From: Mangrovivirga halotolerans
GTDB lineage: Bacteria > Bacteroidota > Bacteroidia > Cytophagales > Cyclobacteriaceae
DNA length: 64,000 nucleotides
Assembly (NCBI RefSeq): GCF_026241165.1
Contig: NZ_JAPFQN010000006.1
Location: 248,001 to 312,000 of the forward strand
Direction of reading: 5' to 3'
Within the stretch, counting starts at the first letter, position 1. Each line of letters starts with the position of its first letter. The notes below the pieces were generated by a model. The model ran no database searches. It had not been told where the DNA came from and saw nothing but the letters and a program-made list of their open reading frames with translations. Position numbers and translations under genes: made by a program. This document shows positions 35,846-44,594 of the stretch, piece after piece.

Positions 35846-36988
35846 ATGGGTAAAATTCAAATGGTCGATCTTAAAAGTCAGTATCTTAGGTTAAAACCTG
35901 AGATTGACAAGGCTATTGAAGATGTAATCATGTCTACTGCATTTATTAATGGTCAGCCAGTAAAAGATTTTGCCAGAAACCTCGAAGAATATCTGGACTG
36001 TAAATATGTTATACCCTGTGGAAATGGTACCGATGCACTTCAAATAGCTATGATGGCATTGGGGTTTGCCCCAGGCGATGAGATACTAGTCCCTGCTTTT
36101 ACATATGTAGCAACTGTAGAGGTTATAGCTCTATTAGGTTTAAAACCGGTTTTTGTAGAGGTAGATCCAAATACATTTAATATCGACACCAAAGACCTAA
36201 AGAAAAAAATAACCCCTAAATCTGCAGGAATAGTACCTGTTCACCTTTATGGACAATGTGCCGATATGGAACCAATAATGCAGATTGCCGCCGAAAATGA
36301 TCTTAGAGTCATCGAAGATACGGCACAAGCATTGGGTGCTGAATATACTTTTTCTGACGGGACAGTCAAAAAGGCGGGAACTATAGGGGACATTGGGACA
36401 ACTTCATTTTTTCCATCAAAAAACCTGGGTTGTTTCGGTGATGGGGGTGCAATAATGACTAACCATAGCGAATTAGCTGACCTTTTAAAGATGATCGCTA
36501 ACCATGGTCAGAAAGTTAAATACCATCACGATACTATTGGAGTAAATTCGAGGCTGGACAGCATCCAGGCAGCAGTTCTTGATGTAAAACTTAAAGAGCT
36601 GGATGATTTTGCCAGAAGTAGAAGACAGGTTGCTGACAATTATGATAAAGCTTTTCAGGGAAATAAATTAATTTCAATCCCCCATCGATCTGAAAACTCG
36701 ACGCATGTTTTTCACCAGTATACTTTAATTCTGGATAAATCAATAAACAGGGATAAATTTAAAGAAGAATTGCACAAAAATGGTGTTCCAAGTATGGTTT
36801 ACTATCCACTCCCGATTCATCTTCAAAAGGCATACGAAAATTACGGATTCAATAAAGGAGATTTTCCTGTTTCTGAGGAATTATGTGATCGCGTGATCTC
36901 TTTGCCTATTCACACTGAAATGAAGGAGGAAGACCAGACTTTTATTATAAAAACATTTTTAACAACACTTACAGACCATGTCCGATAA
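35846..36988 (+). CDS. wbpE: DegT/DnrJ/EryC1-type sugar aminotransferase (WbpE-like)
   Basis: A PLP aminotransferase of 380 residues adding an amino group to UDP-3-keto-GlcNAcA. The PLP lysine is K192 in FFPSKNLG. Other family points are GNGTDALQIAMMAL near residue 60, FTYVATVEVIALLGLKPVFVEVD and DTAQALGA. SFFPSKNLGCFGDGG matches WbpE well. It overlaps wbpD by 11 bases, so both are coupled. Together with wbpA, wbpD and wbpB it makes a 3-amino sugar nucleotide. Confidence 0.92.
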   Translation: MGKIQMVDLKSQYLRLKPEIDKAIEDVIMSTAFINGQPVKDFARNLEEYLDCKYVIPCGNGTDALQIAMMALGFAPGDEILVPAFTYVATVEVIALLGLKPVFVEVDPNTFNIDTKDLKKKITPKSAGIVPVHLYGQCADMEPIMQIAAENDLRVIEDTAQALGAEYTFSDGTVKKAGTIGDIGTTSFFPSKNLGCFGDGGAIMTNHSELADLLKMIANHGQKVKYHHDTIGVNSRLDSIQAAVLDVKLKELDDFARSRRQVADNYDKAFQGNKLISIPHRSENSTHVFHQYTLILDKSINRDKFKEELHKNGVPSMVYYPLPIHLQKAYENYGFNKGDFPVSEELCDRVISLPIHTEMKEEDQTFIIKTFLTTLTDHVR

Positions 36989-37565
36989 AACCACTGATTA
37001 TTTCGCACATCAAACTGCAGTAATAGATGACAACTGTGAAATCGGATCCGGAACAAAAATCTGGCACTTTTCTCACATTATGAGTAATTGCAAAATTGGA
37101 GAAAAGTGTAATATTGGTCAAAATGTAGTGGTTTCACCAGAAGTTATTCTAGGAAACAATGTGAAAGTACAAAATAACGTATCAATTTATACCGGTGTTA
37201 CTTGTGAAGATGATGTGTTTTTAGGGCCTTCAATGGTTTTTACTAACGTTACCAATCCCAGAAGTGCGGTAAACAGGAGAGGGCAATATGCTAAAACCCA
37301 TGTAGGTAAAGGAGCCACCATCGGTGCTAATGCAACTGTGGTCTGTGGTCATGATATCGGAAAATTTGCTTTCATTGGAGCGGGTGCGGTAGTAACTAAA
37401 AACATACTTCCATATGCTTTGGTAGTTGGTAATCCGGCAAAACAAACAGGTTGGATGAGTGAATACGGGCATAAACTTGATTTTAATGCTGAGGGAATTG
37501 CAGTTTGTCCGGAAAGCAATGAAAAATACCAATTAAAAGATGGACAGGTAACTAAACTTGGCTAA
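36978..37565 (+). CDS. wbpD: UDP-3-amino-GlcNAcA N-acetyltransferase (WbpD-like)
   Basis: A left-handed beta-helix (hexapeptide) acetyltransferase of 195 residues. The repeating hexapeptide pattern runs from about residue 20 (IGSGTKIWHFSHI..NCKIGEKCNIGQNVVV) to about 150, with the catalytic-type His in GHDIGKFAFIGAGAVV. It acetylates the 3-amino group put on by WbpE. It overlaps wbpE and lies eight bases before wbpB. Confidence 0.93.
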   Translation: MSDKTTDYFAHQTAVIDDNCEIGSGTKIWHFSHIMSNCKIGEKCNIGQNVVVSPEVILGNNVKVQNNVSIYTGVTCEDDVFLGPSMVFTNVTNPRSAVNRRGQYAKTHVGKGATIGANATVVCGHDIGKFAFIGAGAVVTKNILPYALVVGNPAKQTGWMSEYGHKLDFNAEGIAVCPESNEKYQLKDGQVTKLG

Positions 37566-37573
37566 AATTGAAT

Positions 37574-38536
37574 ATGAAGGATTTTGCATTAATTGGTGCC
37601 AGTGGATATATAGCTCCCCGGCACATGAAAGCCATAAAAGATACTAATAACAACCTGGTAGCCGCTCTGGATCAATTTGATAGTGTGGGCATTATTGATA
37701 GCTTTTTTCCAAATGCAGATTTTTTTGTTGAATTTGAGAGATTTGACAGACATATAGATAAACTAAAGAGATCAGGCAAAAAAGTTGATTATGTTTCTGT
37801 TTGTTCCCCAAACTATCTTCATGACAGTCATATAAGATTTGGGCTCAGGCAAAATACAGATGTTATTTGCGAGAAGCCTATTGTACTCAACCCATGGAAT
37901 ATTGATGCTTTACAGGAAATTGAAAAGGAGACAGGCAAAAAAGTTTACAATGTTCTTCAGCTTCGATTACACCCTTCTATAATCGCATTAAAAGAAAAAA
38001 TTGAAAACGGCCCCAAAGATAAAATATACGATATTGACCTGACCTATCTGACAAGCCGAGGTAATTGGTATTACACCAGCTGGAAAGGAAACATCGAAAA
38101 ATCCGGTGGTATTGCAACAAATATTGGTGTTCATTTTTATGATATGCTTACCTGGATTTTTGGTAAGCCAACAAAAAATACTGTAAACATCCATACTCAC
38201 GATCGGGCCTCAGGATATCTGGAACTTGAAAAAGCTCGTGTGAAATGGTTCTTAAGTATTAATTACGATGTGATCCCTGATAATATCAAGGCTGAAGGAA
38301 AAAGGACTTACCGATCAATTACAGTAGATGGGCAGGAAATTGAATTCAGCACAGGGTTTACCGATCTTCATACTGAAACTTACAAAGATATCTTAAGCGG
38401 CAATGGTTTTGGTCTGGAAGAAACCAGAACTGCGATAGAAATTGTTCATGATATCAGGCATGCTAAACCAGTAGGGCTAAAAGGGGAATACCACCCCATG
38501 GCTAAATTACCGCTTGCTGAGCATCCATTTAAATAA
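37574..38536 (+). CDS. wbpB: UDP-GlcNAcA 3-dehydrogenase (WbpB-like, Gfo/Idh/MocA)
   Basis: A 320-residue NAD-dependent oxidoreductase. Rossmann motif at the N terminus (IGASGYIA), SPNYLHDSHIRFGL, and the Gfo/Idh/MocA active-site block CEKPIVLNPWN, characteristic of WbpB. It oxidises C3 of UDP-GlcNAcA, giving the 3-keto substrate for WbpE. I chose ATG 37574; a TTG two codons earlier is possible. It is the last gene before a bidirectional terminator. Confidence 0.92.
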   Translation: MKDFALIGASGYIAPRHMKAIKDTNNNLVAALDQFDSVGIIDSFFPNADFFVEFERFDRHIDKLKRSGKKVDYVSVCSPNYLHDSHIRFGLRQNTDVICEKPIVLNPWNIDALQEIEKETGKKVYNVLQLRLHPSIIALKEKIENGPKDKIYDIDLTYLTSRGNWYYTSWKGNIEKSGGIATNIGVHFYDMLTWIFGKPTKNTVNIHTHDRASGYLELEKARVKWFLSINYDVIPDNIKAEGKRTYRSITVDGQEIEFSTGFTDLHTETYKDILSGNGFGLEETRTAIEIVHDIRHAKPVGLKGEYHPMAKLPLAEHPFK

Positions 38537-38568
38537 AAAAGTCCTCAGAAAATTCTGAGGACTTTTTT
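38536..38568. terminator. Bidirectional terminator between wbpB and cysQ
   Basis: A long stem (AGTCCTCAGAA with TTCTGAGGACT, very short loop) flanked by an A-run on the left and a T-run on the right. It ends the sugar operon on the plus strand and cysQ on the minus strand. Confidence 0.88.
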
Positions 38569-38570
38569 TA

Positions 38571-39338
38571 TTATTCTTCAAATCCCAATACCAGAAAGGA
38601 TGGGTTAAGCAAATCCTCCCGGTTATAATGGAATCTTTTTTTATTGTCAAACCGGATCACATGACCGCCCGCAGCTTCTACTACAGCCTGTCCGGCACCT
38701 GTGTCCCATTCCATAGTCGGTCCATGACGGTAATACAAATCTGCTCTACCTTCAGCAACCATACAAAATTTAAGTGAGCTCCCAATTGATATACTATTTT
38801 TACAATCATATGAGTTTAGAACATCTTCTTCTTCCTCGCTGGCATGAGAAGCACTTCTAACTGCAATTCTATCACTTGGTTTATTATTCACAATTAAACT
38901 GGATGTTTCTCCGTTTTTAATTTTATATGCTCCCTCTGCATCACCATAATAAACTATATCAGTAACAGGAGTATAAACAATGCCAAGTGCCGGATAATTA
39001 TCTCTTATCAAAGCAATATTAACTGTAAACTGACCATTTCTTTTTATAAATTCCTTAGTTCCGTCTAGCGGATCTACAAGCCAAAATTCGTTCCAGTCCT
39101 TACGTTCTTCATAAGGAATACTTCGACCCTCTTCGGAAAGGATAGGAATATCCGGAAAGTACTCTTTTAATTTTTTGGTTATTACTTCATTTGCAGATTT
39201 ATCCGCCTGAGTCAGTGGTGAATCATCAGCCTTAAAATCTACCACATTAGAAAAATCATCTAACCTGTAAACCTCCATAATAGCTTCACCGGCAGATTTT
39301 ACGATCTCTGTAAGTTGCTCTTTTACTTTATTTTGCAT
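38571..39338 (-). CDS. cysQ: 3'(2'),5'-bisphosphate nucleotidase
   Basis: CysQ removes the 3' phosphate of PAP, the by-product of PAPS-dependent sulfation or reduction. A 255-residue protein of the inositol phosphatase fold: SEEGRSIPYEERKDW, then VDPLDGTKEFIKRNGQF (metal site, KEFI distinguishing it from inositol phosphatases) and C-terminal WDTGAGQAVVEAAGG. Divergent from cysC-cysD-cysN, so the sulfate set is split around a shared upstream region. Confidence 0.93.
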   Translation of the reverse strand: MQNKVKEQLTEIVKSAGEAIMEVYRLDDFSNVVDFKADDSPLTQADKSANEVITKKLKEYFPDIPILSEEGRSIPYEERKDWNEFWLVDPLDGTKEFIKRNGQFTVNIALIRDNYPALGIVYTPVTDIVYYGDAEGAYKIKNGETSSLIVNNKPSDRIAVRSASHASEEEEDVLNSYDCKNSISIGSSLKFCMVAEGRADLYYRHGPTMEWDTGAGQAVVEAAGGHVIRFDNKKRFHYNREDLLNPSFLVLGFEE

Positions 39339-39410
39339 GATTTTTTTTAATTCAACCCTAAATCTATAAAATTAGTAGAGATTTTACTTAACCGTTATAA
39401 ATTTATCAAT

Positions 39411-39418
39411 TAGTTTTG
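39411..39418 (+). promoter_or_regulatory. Bacteroidota-type -7 element upstream of cysC
   Basis: TAGTTTTG, an exact TAnnTTTG match, 18 bases before the cysC ATG. I see no clear TTTG at -33. It lies in the 98-base gap between divergent cysQ and cysC. Confidence 0.45.
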
Positions 39419-39436
39419 TGTCTTTAATAAAATAAT

Positions 39437-40039
39437 ATGGCGGAAAATATACACCCTATATTCGATACTATCCTTGCAAAAAGTGATAAAGAAAAACTCC
39501 TCAATCAACGAGGAGTTGTTGTATGGATGGTTGGACTAAGTGGAAGTGGAAAAAGCACTCTTGCCAGAGGTTTAGAGAAAAAGCTTCATGAAGAAGGCAT
39601 TTTGACAATGCTGCTTGACGGAGATAATCTAAGAACTGGGGTAAATAATAATCTGGGCTTTTCAGATGAAGACAGAACTGAAAACATTCGACGGGCTGCA
39701 GAGGTTTCAAAATTATTTTGTGAGTGTGGTGTAGTGACGATCTGTTCGTTAATCAGTCCGACCAACTCAATCAGAAAAATGGCAAAAGAAATCATTGGTG
39801 AAGAGAATTACCTGGAGATCTTTGTTAATGCAAGTCTTGAAGAGTGCGAAAAAAGAGACGTCAAAGGCTTATATGCCAAAGCAAGAGCAGGTGAGATAAA
39901 ATCTTTTACCGGTATAGATTCACCGTTTGAGGTTCCTTCAAAACCATTTTTAGAAATTATCACAGAAGGAAGTACAATTGAAGATTCATTGGATACACTT
40001 ATAAAAAGAGTATATCCAAAAATCCAACCAGGAAATTAA
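39437..40039 (+). CDS. cysC: Adenylylsulfate kinase
   Basis: APS kinase: phosphorylates adenosine 5'-phosphosulfate to PAPS. P-loop GLSGSGKST (33-41), then LLDGDNLRTGVNNNLGFSDEDRTENIRR and a later KGLYAKARAGEIKSFTGID, all diagnostic. The 200 residues are normal. It starts the cysC-cysD-cysN unit, with 57 bases before cysD. Confidence 0.97.
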   Translation: MAENIHPIFDTILAKSDKEKLLNQRGVVVWMVGLSGSGKSTLARGLEKKLHEEGILTMLLDGDNLRTGVNNNLGFSDEDRTENIRRAAEVSKLFCECGVVTICSLISPTNSIRKMAKEIIGEENYLEIFVNASLEECEKRDVKGLYAKARAGEIKSFTGIDSPFEVPSKPFLEIITEGSTIEDSLDTLIKRVYPKIQPGN

Positions 40040-40096
40040 AAAATCGTAAATAATTATTTTTAGCGTAAAAGCTATTAACAAACAAAAATCTATCAG

Positions 40097-41002
40097 ATGA
40101 AAGCGTACAACCTAACACATCTGGAAGAACTGGAATCAGAAGCAATTTACGTTATTCGTGAAGTTGCCGCCCAGTTTGAACGTGGAGCATTATTGTTTTC
40201 AGGAGGAAAAGACTCAATCGTAATGGCACATCTTGCCAGAAAAGCTTTTTACCCTGCTAAACTTCCATTTCCTTTAGTACATATCGACACAGGTCACAAT
40301 TTTCCTGAAACTATTGCATTCAGAGATAAATTTGTGGAAAAAATCGGAGCTGACCTAGTTGTCGGTTCGGTACAAAAAAGTATCGACGAGGGAAAAGCCG
40401 TGGAAGAAAAAGGATTCAATGCTTCAAGAAATGCACTCCAAACGGTAACACTTTTAGACACTATCGAAGAGCATAAATTTGATGCTTGTATGGGTGGTGC
40501 TCGCCGTGACGAGGAAAAAGCAAGAGCTAAAGAAAGGTTTTTCTCACACAGAGATGATTTCGGTCAATGGGAACCAAAGAATCAGAGACCTGAGCTCTGG
40601 AACATTTTTAATGGCAAAAAGAATTATGGTGAACATTTCAGGGTTTTCCCTATCAGTAACTGGACTGAAATGGACATCTGGCAATATATCCTTAAAGAAA
40701 ACATCGATCTTCCGCCGTTATATTTTGCTCACGAAAGAGAAGTATTCGTTCGCGATGGCGTGATCATGTCTACCGGTGAGTTTATGAATCGCAAGGACGA
40801 TGAGGACGTTATCAAAAAGGTTGTTCGATTCAGAACAATCGGTGATATGACCTGTACCGGAGCTGTTGAATCTGGCGCAGATACATTGGAAGGAATAATT
40901 GAAGAAGTTGCAGCTACACGAGTAACTGAAAGAGGTACAAGAGCGGATGATAAGCGTTCAGAGGCTGCAATGGAAGATCGTAAAAAACAAGGATACTTTT
41001 AA
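40097..41002 (+). CDS. cysD: Sulfate adenylyltransferase subunit 2
   Basis: The ATP-pyrophosphatase subunit of ATP sulfurylase. PP-loop SGGKDS at 35-40, HIDTGHNFPET, GGARRDEEKARAKER, then FPISNWTEMDIW, all CysD landmarks. The 301 residues are normal. It forms APS from ATP and sulfate with CysN, driven by GTP hydrolysis. It precedes cysN by about 20 bases. Confidence 0.97.
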   Translation: MKAYNLTHLEELESEAIYVIREVAAQFERGALLFSGGKDSIVMAHLARKAFYPAKLPFPLVHIDTGHNFPETIAFRDKFVEKIGADLVVGSVQKSIDEGKAVEEKGFNASRNALQTVTLLDTIEEHKFDACMGGARRDEEKARAKERFFSHRDDFGQWEPKNQRPELWNIFNGKKNYGEHFRVFPISNWTEMDIWQYILKENIDLPPLYFAHEREVFVRDGVIMSTGEFMNRKDDEDVIKKVVRFRTIGDMTCTGAVESGADTLEGIIEEVAATRVTERGTRADDKRSEAAMEDRKKQGYF

Positions 41003-41022
41003 CCAACACCACATTGAAAATT

Positions 41023-42303
41023 ATGAGTACTTCAAATAATAATACAGATGGATACCTGGACATGGAGCTTCTTCGCTTCACCACTGCTGGAAGTGTTGAT
41101 GATGGAAAAAGTACACTGATCGGTAGACTTCTTTACGATAGTAAATCAATATTCGAAGATCAATATCAGGCAATAGAGGAATCTTCTAAAAGAAAGGGTG
41201 ACGAAAACGTAAACCTTGCACTTCTTACTGACGGGCTTAGAGATGAAAGAGAGCAGGGAATCACAATAGATGTAGCTTATCGTTATTTTGCTACTCCAAA
41301 AAGAAAATTTATAATCGCTGATACGCCCGGCCATATTCAATACACAAGGAATATGGTTACTGGAGCTTCAACAGCCAACCTGGCTATCATTCTTATTGAT
41401 GCCCGTAAGGGTGTTGTTGAGCAAACAAGAAGACACACATTTATTGCAGCTCTTCTTGGCATTCCTCACATAGTTTATTGCATTAACAAAATGGACCTTG
41501 TCGATTTTAAAGAGGAAAATTTTGAAAGCATTAAAAAAGAACTTGAAGCTTTTTCAAGTAAGCTTGATGTTAAGGATGTCAGATTTATCCCAATCTCTGC
41601 CTTAAAAGGAGATAACGTGGTAAATAAATCTGAAAAAATGCCATGGTACCAGGGTAGTACATTACTATATCTTCTAGAAACAATTCATATTGGTAGCGAT
41701 CATAATCATATTGATTGCAGATTTCCTGTTCAGAATGTTATCAGACCTCAATCTGATCAGTGGCATGATTACAGAGGATATGCAGGGCGAATCGCGGGTG
41801 GTATATTCAAACCGGGTGATGATGTAGTTGTTCTTCCTTCAGGATTTACCTCAAAGGTCAAAAGTATCGACACATTTGATGGCCCCCTTGATGAAGCTTT
41901 TGCCCCTCAATCTGTAACTATCACTCTGGAAGATGACATCGATATCAGCCGTGGTGATATGATCGTTAGAGAAAATAATCAGCCCTCTGTAAGTCAGGAT
42001 ATTAATTTAATGATCTGCTGGATGAACGATAAGAAATTGATTCCGAATGGTAAATATGCAGTAAAGCATACTACTAACGATGCCAGGGCAATGATCAAAG
42101 AAATAAACTATAAAGTCGACATCACCTCCCTTCACAGAATTGAAGAGGATAAGGAGATCGGCATGAATGATATTGCAAGGGTAAAAATCAGAACTACCAA
42201 ACCATTACTGTTTGATCGTTACGACAGAAACAGAATTACTGGTAGTGTGATCCTTATTGATGAAGCAACTAACGAAACAGTTGCAGCGGGAATGATAGTT
42301 TGA
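41023..42303 (+). CDS. cysN: Sulfate adenylyltransferase subunit 1 (GTPase)
   Basis: An EF-Tu-like GTPase of 426 residues driving ATP sulfurylase. G1 GSVDDGKST (23-31), G3 DTPGH, G4 NKMD. It is not fused to an APS kinase domain, consistent with the separate cysC. It is shorter than E. coli CysN (475). I chose ATG 41023 over a TTG three codons upstream. pheS begins 13 bases after its stop, so pheS may be cotranscribed. Confidence 0.96.
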   Translation: MSTSNNNTDGYLDMELLRFTTAGSVDDGKSTLIGRLLYDSKSIFEDQYQAIEESSKRKGDENVNLALLTDGLRDEREQGITIDVAYRYFATPKRKFIIADTPGHIQYTRNMVTGASTANLAIILIDARKGVVEQTRRHTFIAALLGIPHIVYCINKMDLVDFKEENFESIKKELEAFSSKLDVKDVRFIPISALKGDNVVNKSEKMPWYQGSTLLYLLETIHIGSDHNHIDCRFPVQNVIRPQSDQWHDYRGYAGRIAGGIFKPGDDVVVLPSGFTSKVKSIDTFDGPLDEAFAPQSVTITLEDDIDISRGDMIVRENNQPSVSQDINLMICWMNDKKLIPNGKYAVKHTTNDARAMIKEINYKVDITSLHRIEEDKEIGMNDIARVKIRTTKPLLFDRYDRNRITGSVILIDEATNETVAAGMIV

Positions 42304-42316
42304 TTATTTTTGTGCC

Positions 42317-43342
42317 ATGGAGAATATTGAAGCATTAAAAAAGGAAATTAAATCGTTCAAAGTTGAAAATGAACAGCAACTTGAAGAATATCGTCTGAAA
42401 TTTATCGGGCGAAAAAACATCATAAATGATTTATTTTCTCAGCTTAAAGACGTACCCAATGATCAAAAGAAAGCTTTTGGTCTTGCAGTTAACGAACTTA
42501 AAAACCTGGCTAAAGATACTTTCCAGGCACATATAGATGAATTAAATAATAATAAGGCTGGTGGAGCTCAATCATTCGATTTTGATCCGACACTGCCTGT
42601 TGCCCCAAACCAAACCGGAGGCCTTCATCCATTAACTATTGTAAGAAACAGAATCGTTGAAATTTTTGAACGTATTGGATTTACTGTGGCTGACGGACCG
42701 GAAATTGAGGATGACTGGCATAATTTCACTGCCTTAAACTTCCCTCCAAATCATCCTGCCAGAGAGATGCAAGACACTTTCTTTATTGAAAGGGATCCGG
42801 ACATTGCTCTCAGAACTCATACCTCATCGGTACAGGTCAGATTAATGGAAACTGATAAACCACCGATTAGGGCTTTGATGCCTGGCAGAGTATTTAGAAA
42901 TGAGGCTATATCTGCACGAGCTCATTGTGTCTTTCACCAGATCGAAGGACTTTATATTGATGAAAATGTTGGACTCACAGACTTAAAGCAAACTCTTTAT
43001 CACTTTGCTAAAGAATTATTCGGGCCTGACACTCAGGTAAGGTTCAGACCATCATATTTCCCATTCACAGAGCCTAGTGCCGAGATGGATGTATCATGTA
43101 ATATATGCAAAGGCAAAGGCTGTAATGTTTGTAAATATACCGGCTGGCTTGAAATACTTGGATCAGGAATGGTAGACCCGAATGTGTTGGAAAACTGTGG
43201 TATTGACTCAGAAAAATATACTGGTTTTGCTTTTGGTATGGGAATTGAAAGACTCGCCATGCTAAAATACAATGTTAAAGACCTGAGGCTGTTTACTGAA
43301 AACGATGTCAGGTTCTTAAGGCAATTCAAAGGAGCAGAATAA
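42317..43342 (+). CDS. pheS: Phenylalanine-tRNA ligase alpha subunit
   Basis: A class II aminoacyl-tRNA synthetase subunit of 341 residues. N-terminal coiled coil (about 1-80), the HPLTIVRNRIVEIF motif 1 region, the motif 2 segment MPGRVFRNEAISARAHCVFHQIEG, the Cys-rich CNICKGKGCNVCKYTGW region and motif 3 GFAFGMGIERLAML. pheT is not adjacent, as is common in this phylum. A strong terminator follows. Confidence 0.97.
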   Translation: MENIEALKKEIKSFKVENEQQLEEYRLKFIGRKNIINDLFSQLKDVPNDQKKAFGLAVNELKNLAKDTFQAHIDELNNNKAGGAQSFDFDPTLPVAPNQTGGLHPLTIVRNRIVEIFERIGFTVADGPEIEDDWHNFTALNFPPNHPAREMQDTFFIERDPDIALRTHTSSVQVRLMETDKPPIRALMPGRVFRNEAISARAHCVFHQIEGLYIDENVGLTDLKQTLYHFAKELFGPDTQVRFRPSYFPFTEPSAEMDVSCNICKGKGCNVCKYTGWLEILGSGMVDPNVLENCGIDSEKYTGFAFGMGIERLAMLKYNVKDLRLFTENDVRFLRQFKGAE

Positions 43343-43348
43343 AACACT

Positions 43349-43378
43349 AAACCGAATCAGATTGATTCGGTTTTTTTT
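43349..43378 (+). terminator. Terminator of pheS
   Basis: An 11-base-pair stem (AAACCGAATCA with TGATTCGGTTT), 3-base loop and a T-run. It ends the pheS transcript. Confidence 0.88.
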
Positions 43379-43481
43379 ATGCATTTTGTAATTGATCAAT
43401 TAATTCTTATCATGTAGATAAAAGCTTTAAGACTTATCTTTTTAACAGTCAGCTTATTCTTTCAAACCAAAATGATTAATT

Positions 43482-44543
43482 ATGAAAAGATCTATGCTAA
43501 TGACCGTAGCAGCTGCTATGGCTATCTTAATTTCCTCATGTGTCAATAATGAAGAGGTAGTACCGGAAGAACAACTACAGATTCGTCAGATGGATACCGG
43601 AAATGATGAATTTGCGAATGAACGACATATTCATCTCCCAGAGGAAATAAAAATAAACCTTCCCGGACTATATCCTGAGGGAATCGCCTTTAACCCCTGG
43701 AAAAAAGAATTTTATGTCTCTTCAGCCAAAAAAGGGGTTATTACCAGCATTGATTTTGAAGGTAATACACAAACATTAACTGAAGAAGGTAATCTGATTA
43801 CGACAACAGGAATGGATTTTTCTTTCTTTACCCAAAAACTTTATGTTTGTAATGGTGATGCCGGGGTTAGTGAATATAGTTCTCCTTCAACAATAGCAAG
43901 ATTAGCCCAGGTGGGTACTCTAAAACAAAAATACAATTCAGATATAAACTTTGAAGCACTTGAACTTTCAGGAATTTATCCAGGTCCCCAGCTTTTAAAT
44001 GATCTTATCCGTGACTGGTATGGAAATACTTATATCACAGATAGCTTTTCGCCTGTAATCTATAAAATTGATCGGTATGGAAATAAATCCGTATTTGCTG
44101 AAAGTGAATTATTTCAAGCTCCTGTGGGAAGCTTTGGTTTAAACGGTATTGCATGGTCACCAAAAGGCTATCTGATAACTGCCAAATATGATGAAGGTAA
44201 GTTGTTTAGAGTTTCTACTTACGATCCAACAAAAACTCATGAAATAAAAATCGATCAGGATATCGCCTCTCCGGATGGGTTATTAATGATAAATCCACAT
44301 ACCTTACTGATGGTAGGAAACAATCTAGGGCAGGCAAAAGGACCAGTTGGTGTTTATAAGTTACAATCATTTGATAATTGGCGATCAGCTAAGGTGGTTG
44401 ATTTCATGCCTGTAGAAGAGAATTTTCCAACTACGCTAACAAGAGTTTATAATGAGGTTTATGTATTATATGGAGAAATTGACAAACTCCTGACAGGAGG
44501 TCCTGAAGTACACTCTTTTACTATAAAAAAGGTGTCATTTTAA
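43482..44543 (+). CDS. Lipoprotein with beta-propeller (SMP-30/NHL-like)
   Basis: A 353-residue lipoprotein with lipobox SSC (acylated Cys20). The mature part has repeated strands of a six-bladed propeller: GLYPEGIAFNPWKKEFYVSS, FTQKLYVCNGD, GNTYITDSFSPVIYKIDRYGNKS, NGIAWSPKGYLITAKYDEGKLFRV. This resembles SMP-30/gluconolactonase or NHL proteins; catalytic residues are not obvious, so it may bind rather than hydrolyse. Envelope-anchored, monocistronic, with a terminator just after the stop. Confidence 0.75.
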   Translation: MKRSMLMTVAAAMAILISSCVNNEEVVPEEQLQIRQMDTGNDEFANERHIHLPEEIKINLPGLYPEGIAFNPWKKEFYVSSAKKGVITSIDFEGNTQTLTEEGNLITTTGMDFSFFTQKLYVCNGDAGVSEYSSPSTIARLAQVGTLKQKYNSDINFEALELSGIYPGPQLLNDLIRDWYGNTYITDSFSPVIYKIDRYGNKSVFAESELFQAPVGSFGLNGIAWSPKGYLITAKYDEGKLFRVSTYDPTKTHEIKIDQDIASPDGLLMINPHTLLMVGNNLGQAKGPVGVYKLQSFDNWRSAKVVDFMPVEENFPTTLTRVYNEVYVLYGEIDKLLTGGPEVHSFTIKKVSF

Positions 44544-44544
44544 T

Positions 44545-44574
44545 AAAAAAAGGGGCTATAACAGCCCCTTTTTC
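44545..44574. terminator. Bidirectional terminator between lipoprotein and moxR
   Basis: An 11-base-pair stem (AAAAAGGGGCT with AGCCCCTTTTT), 5-base loop, with an A-run on the left and T-run on the right. It ends the propeller lipoprotein (plus) and moxR (minus). Confidence 0.88.
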
Positions 44575-44594
44575 CACTTATTTACTTATTATAC

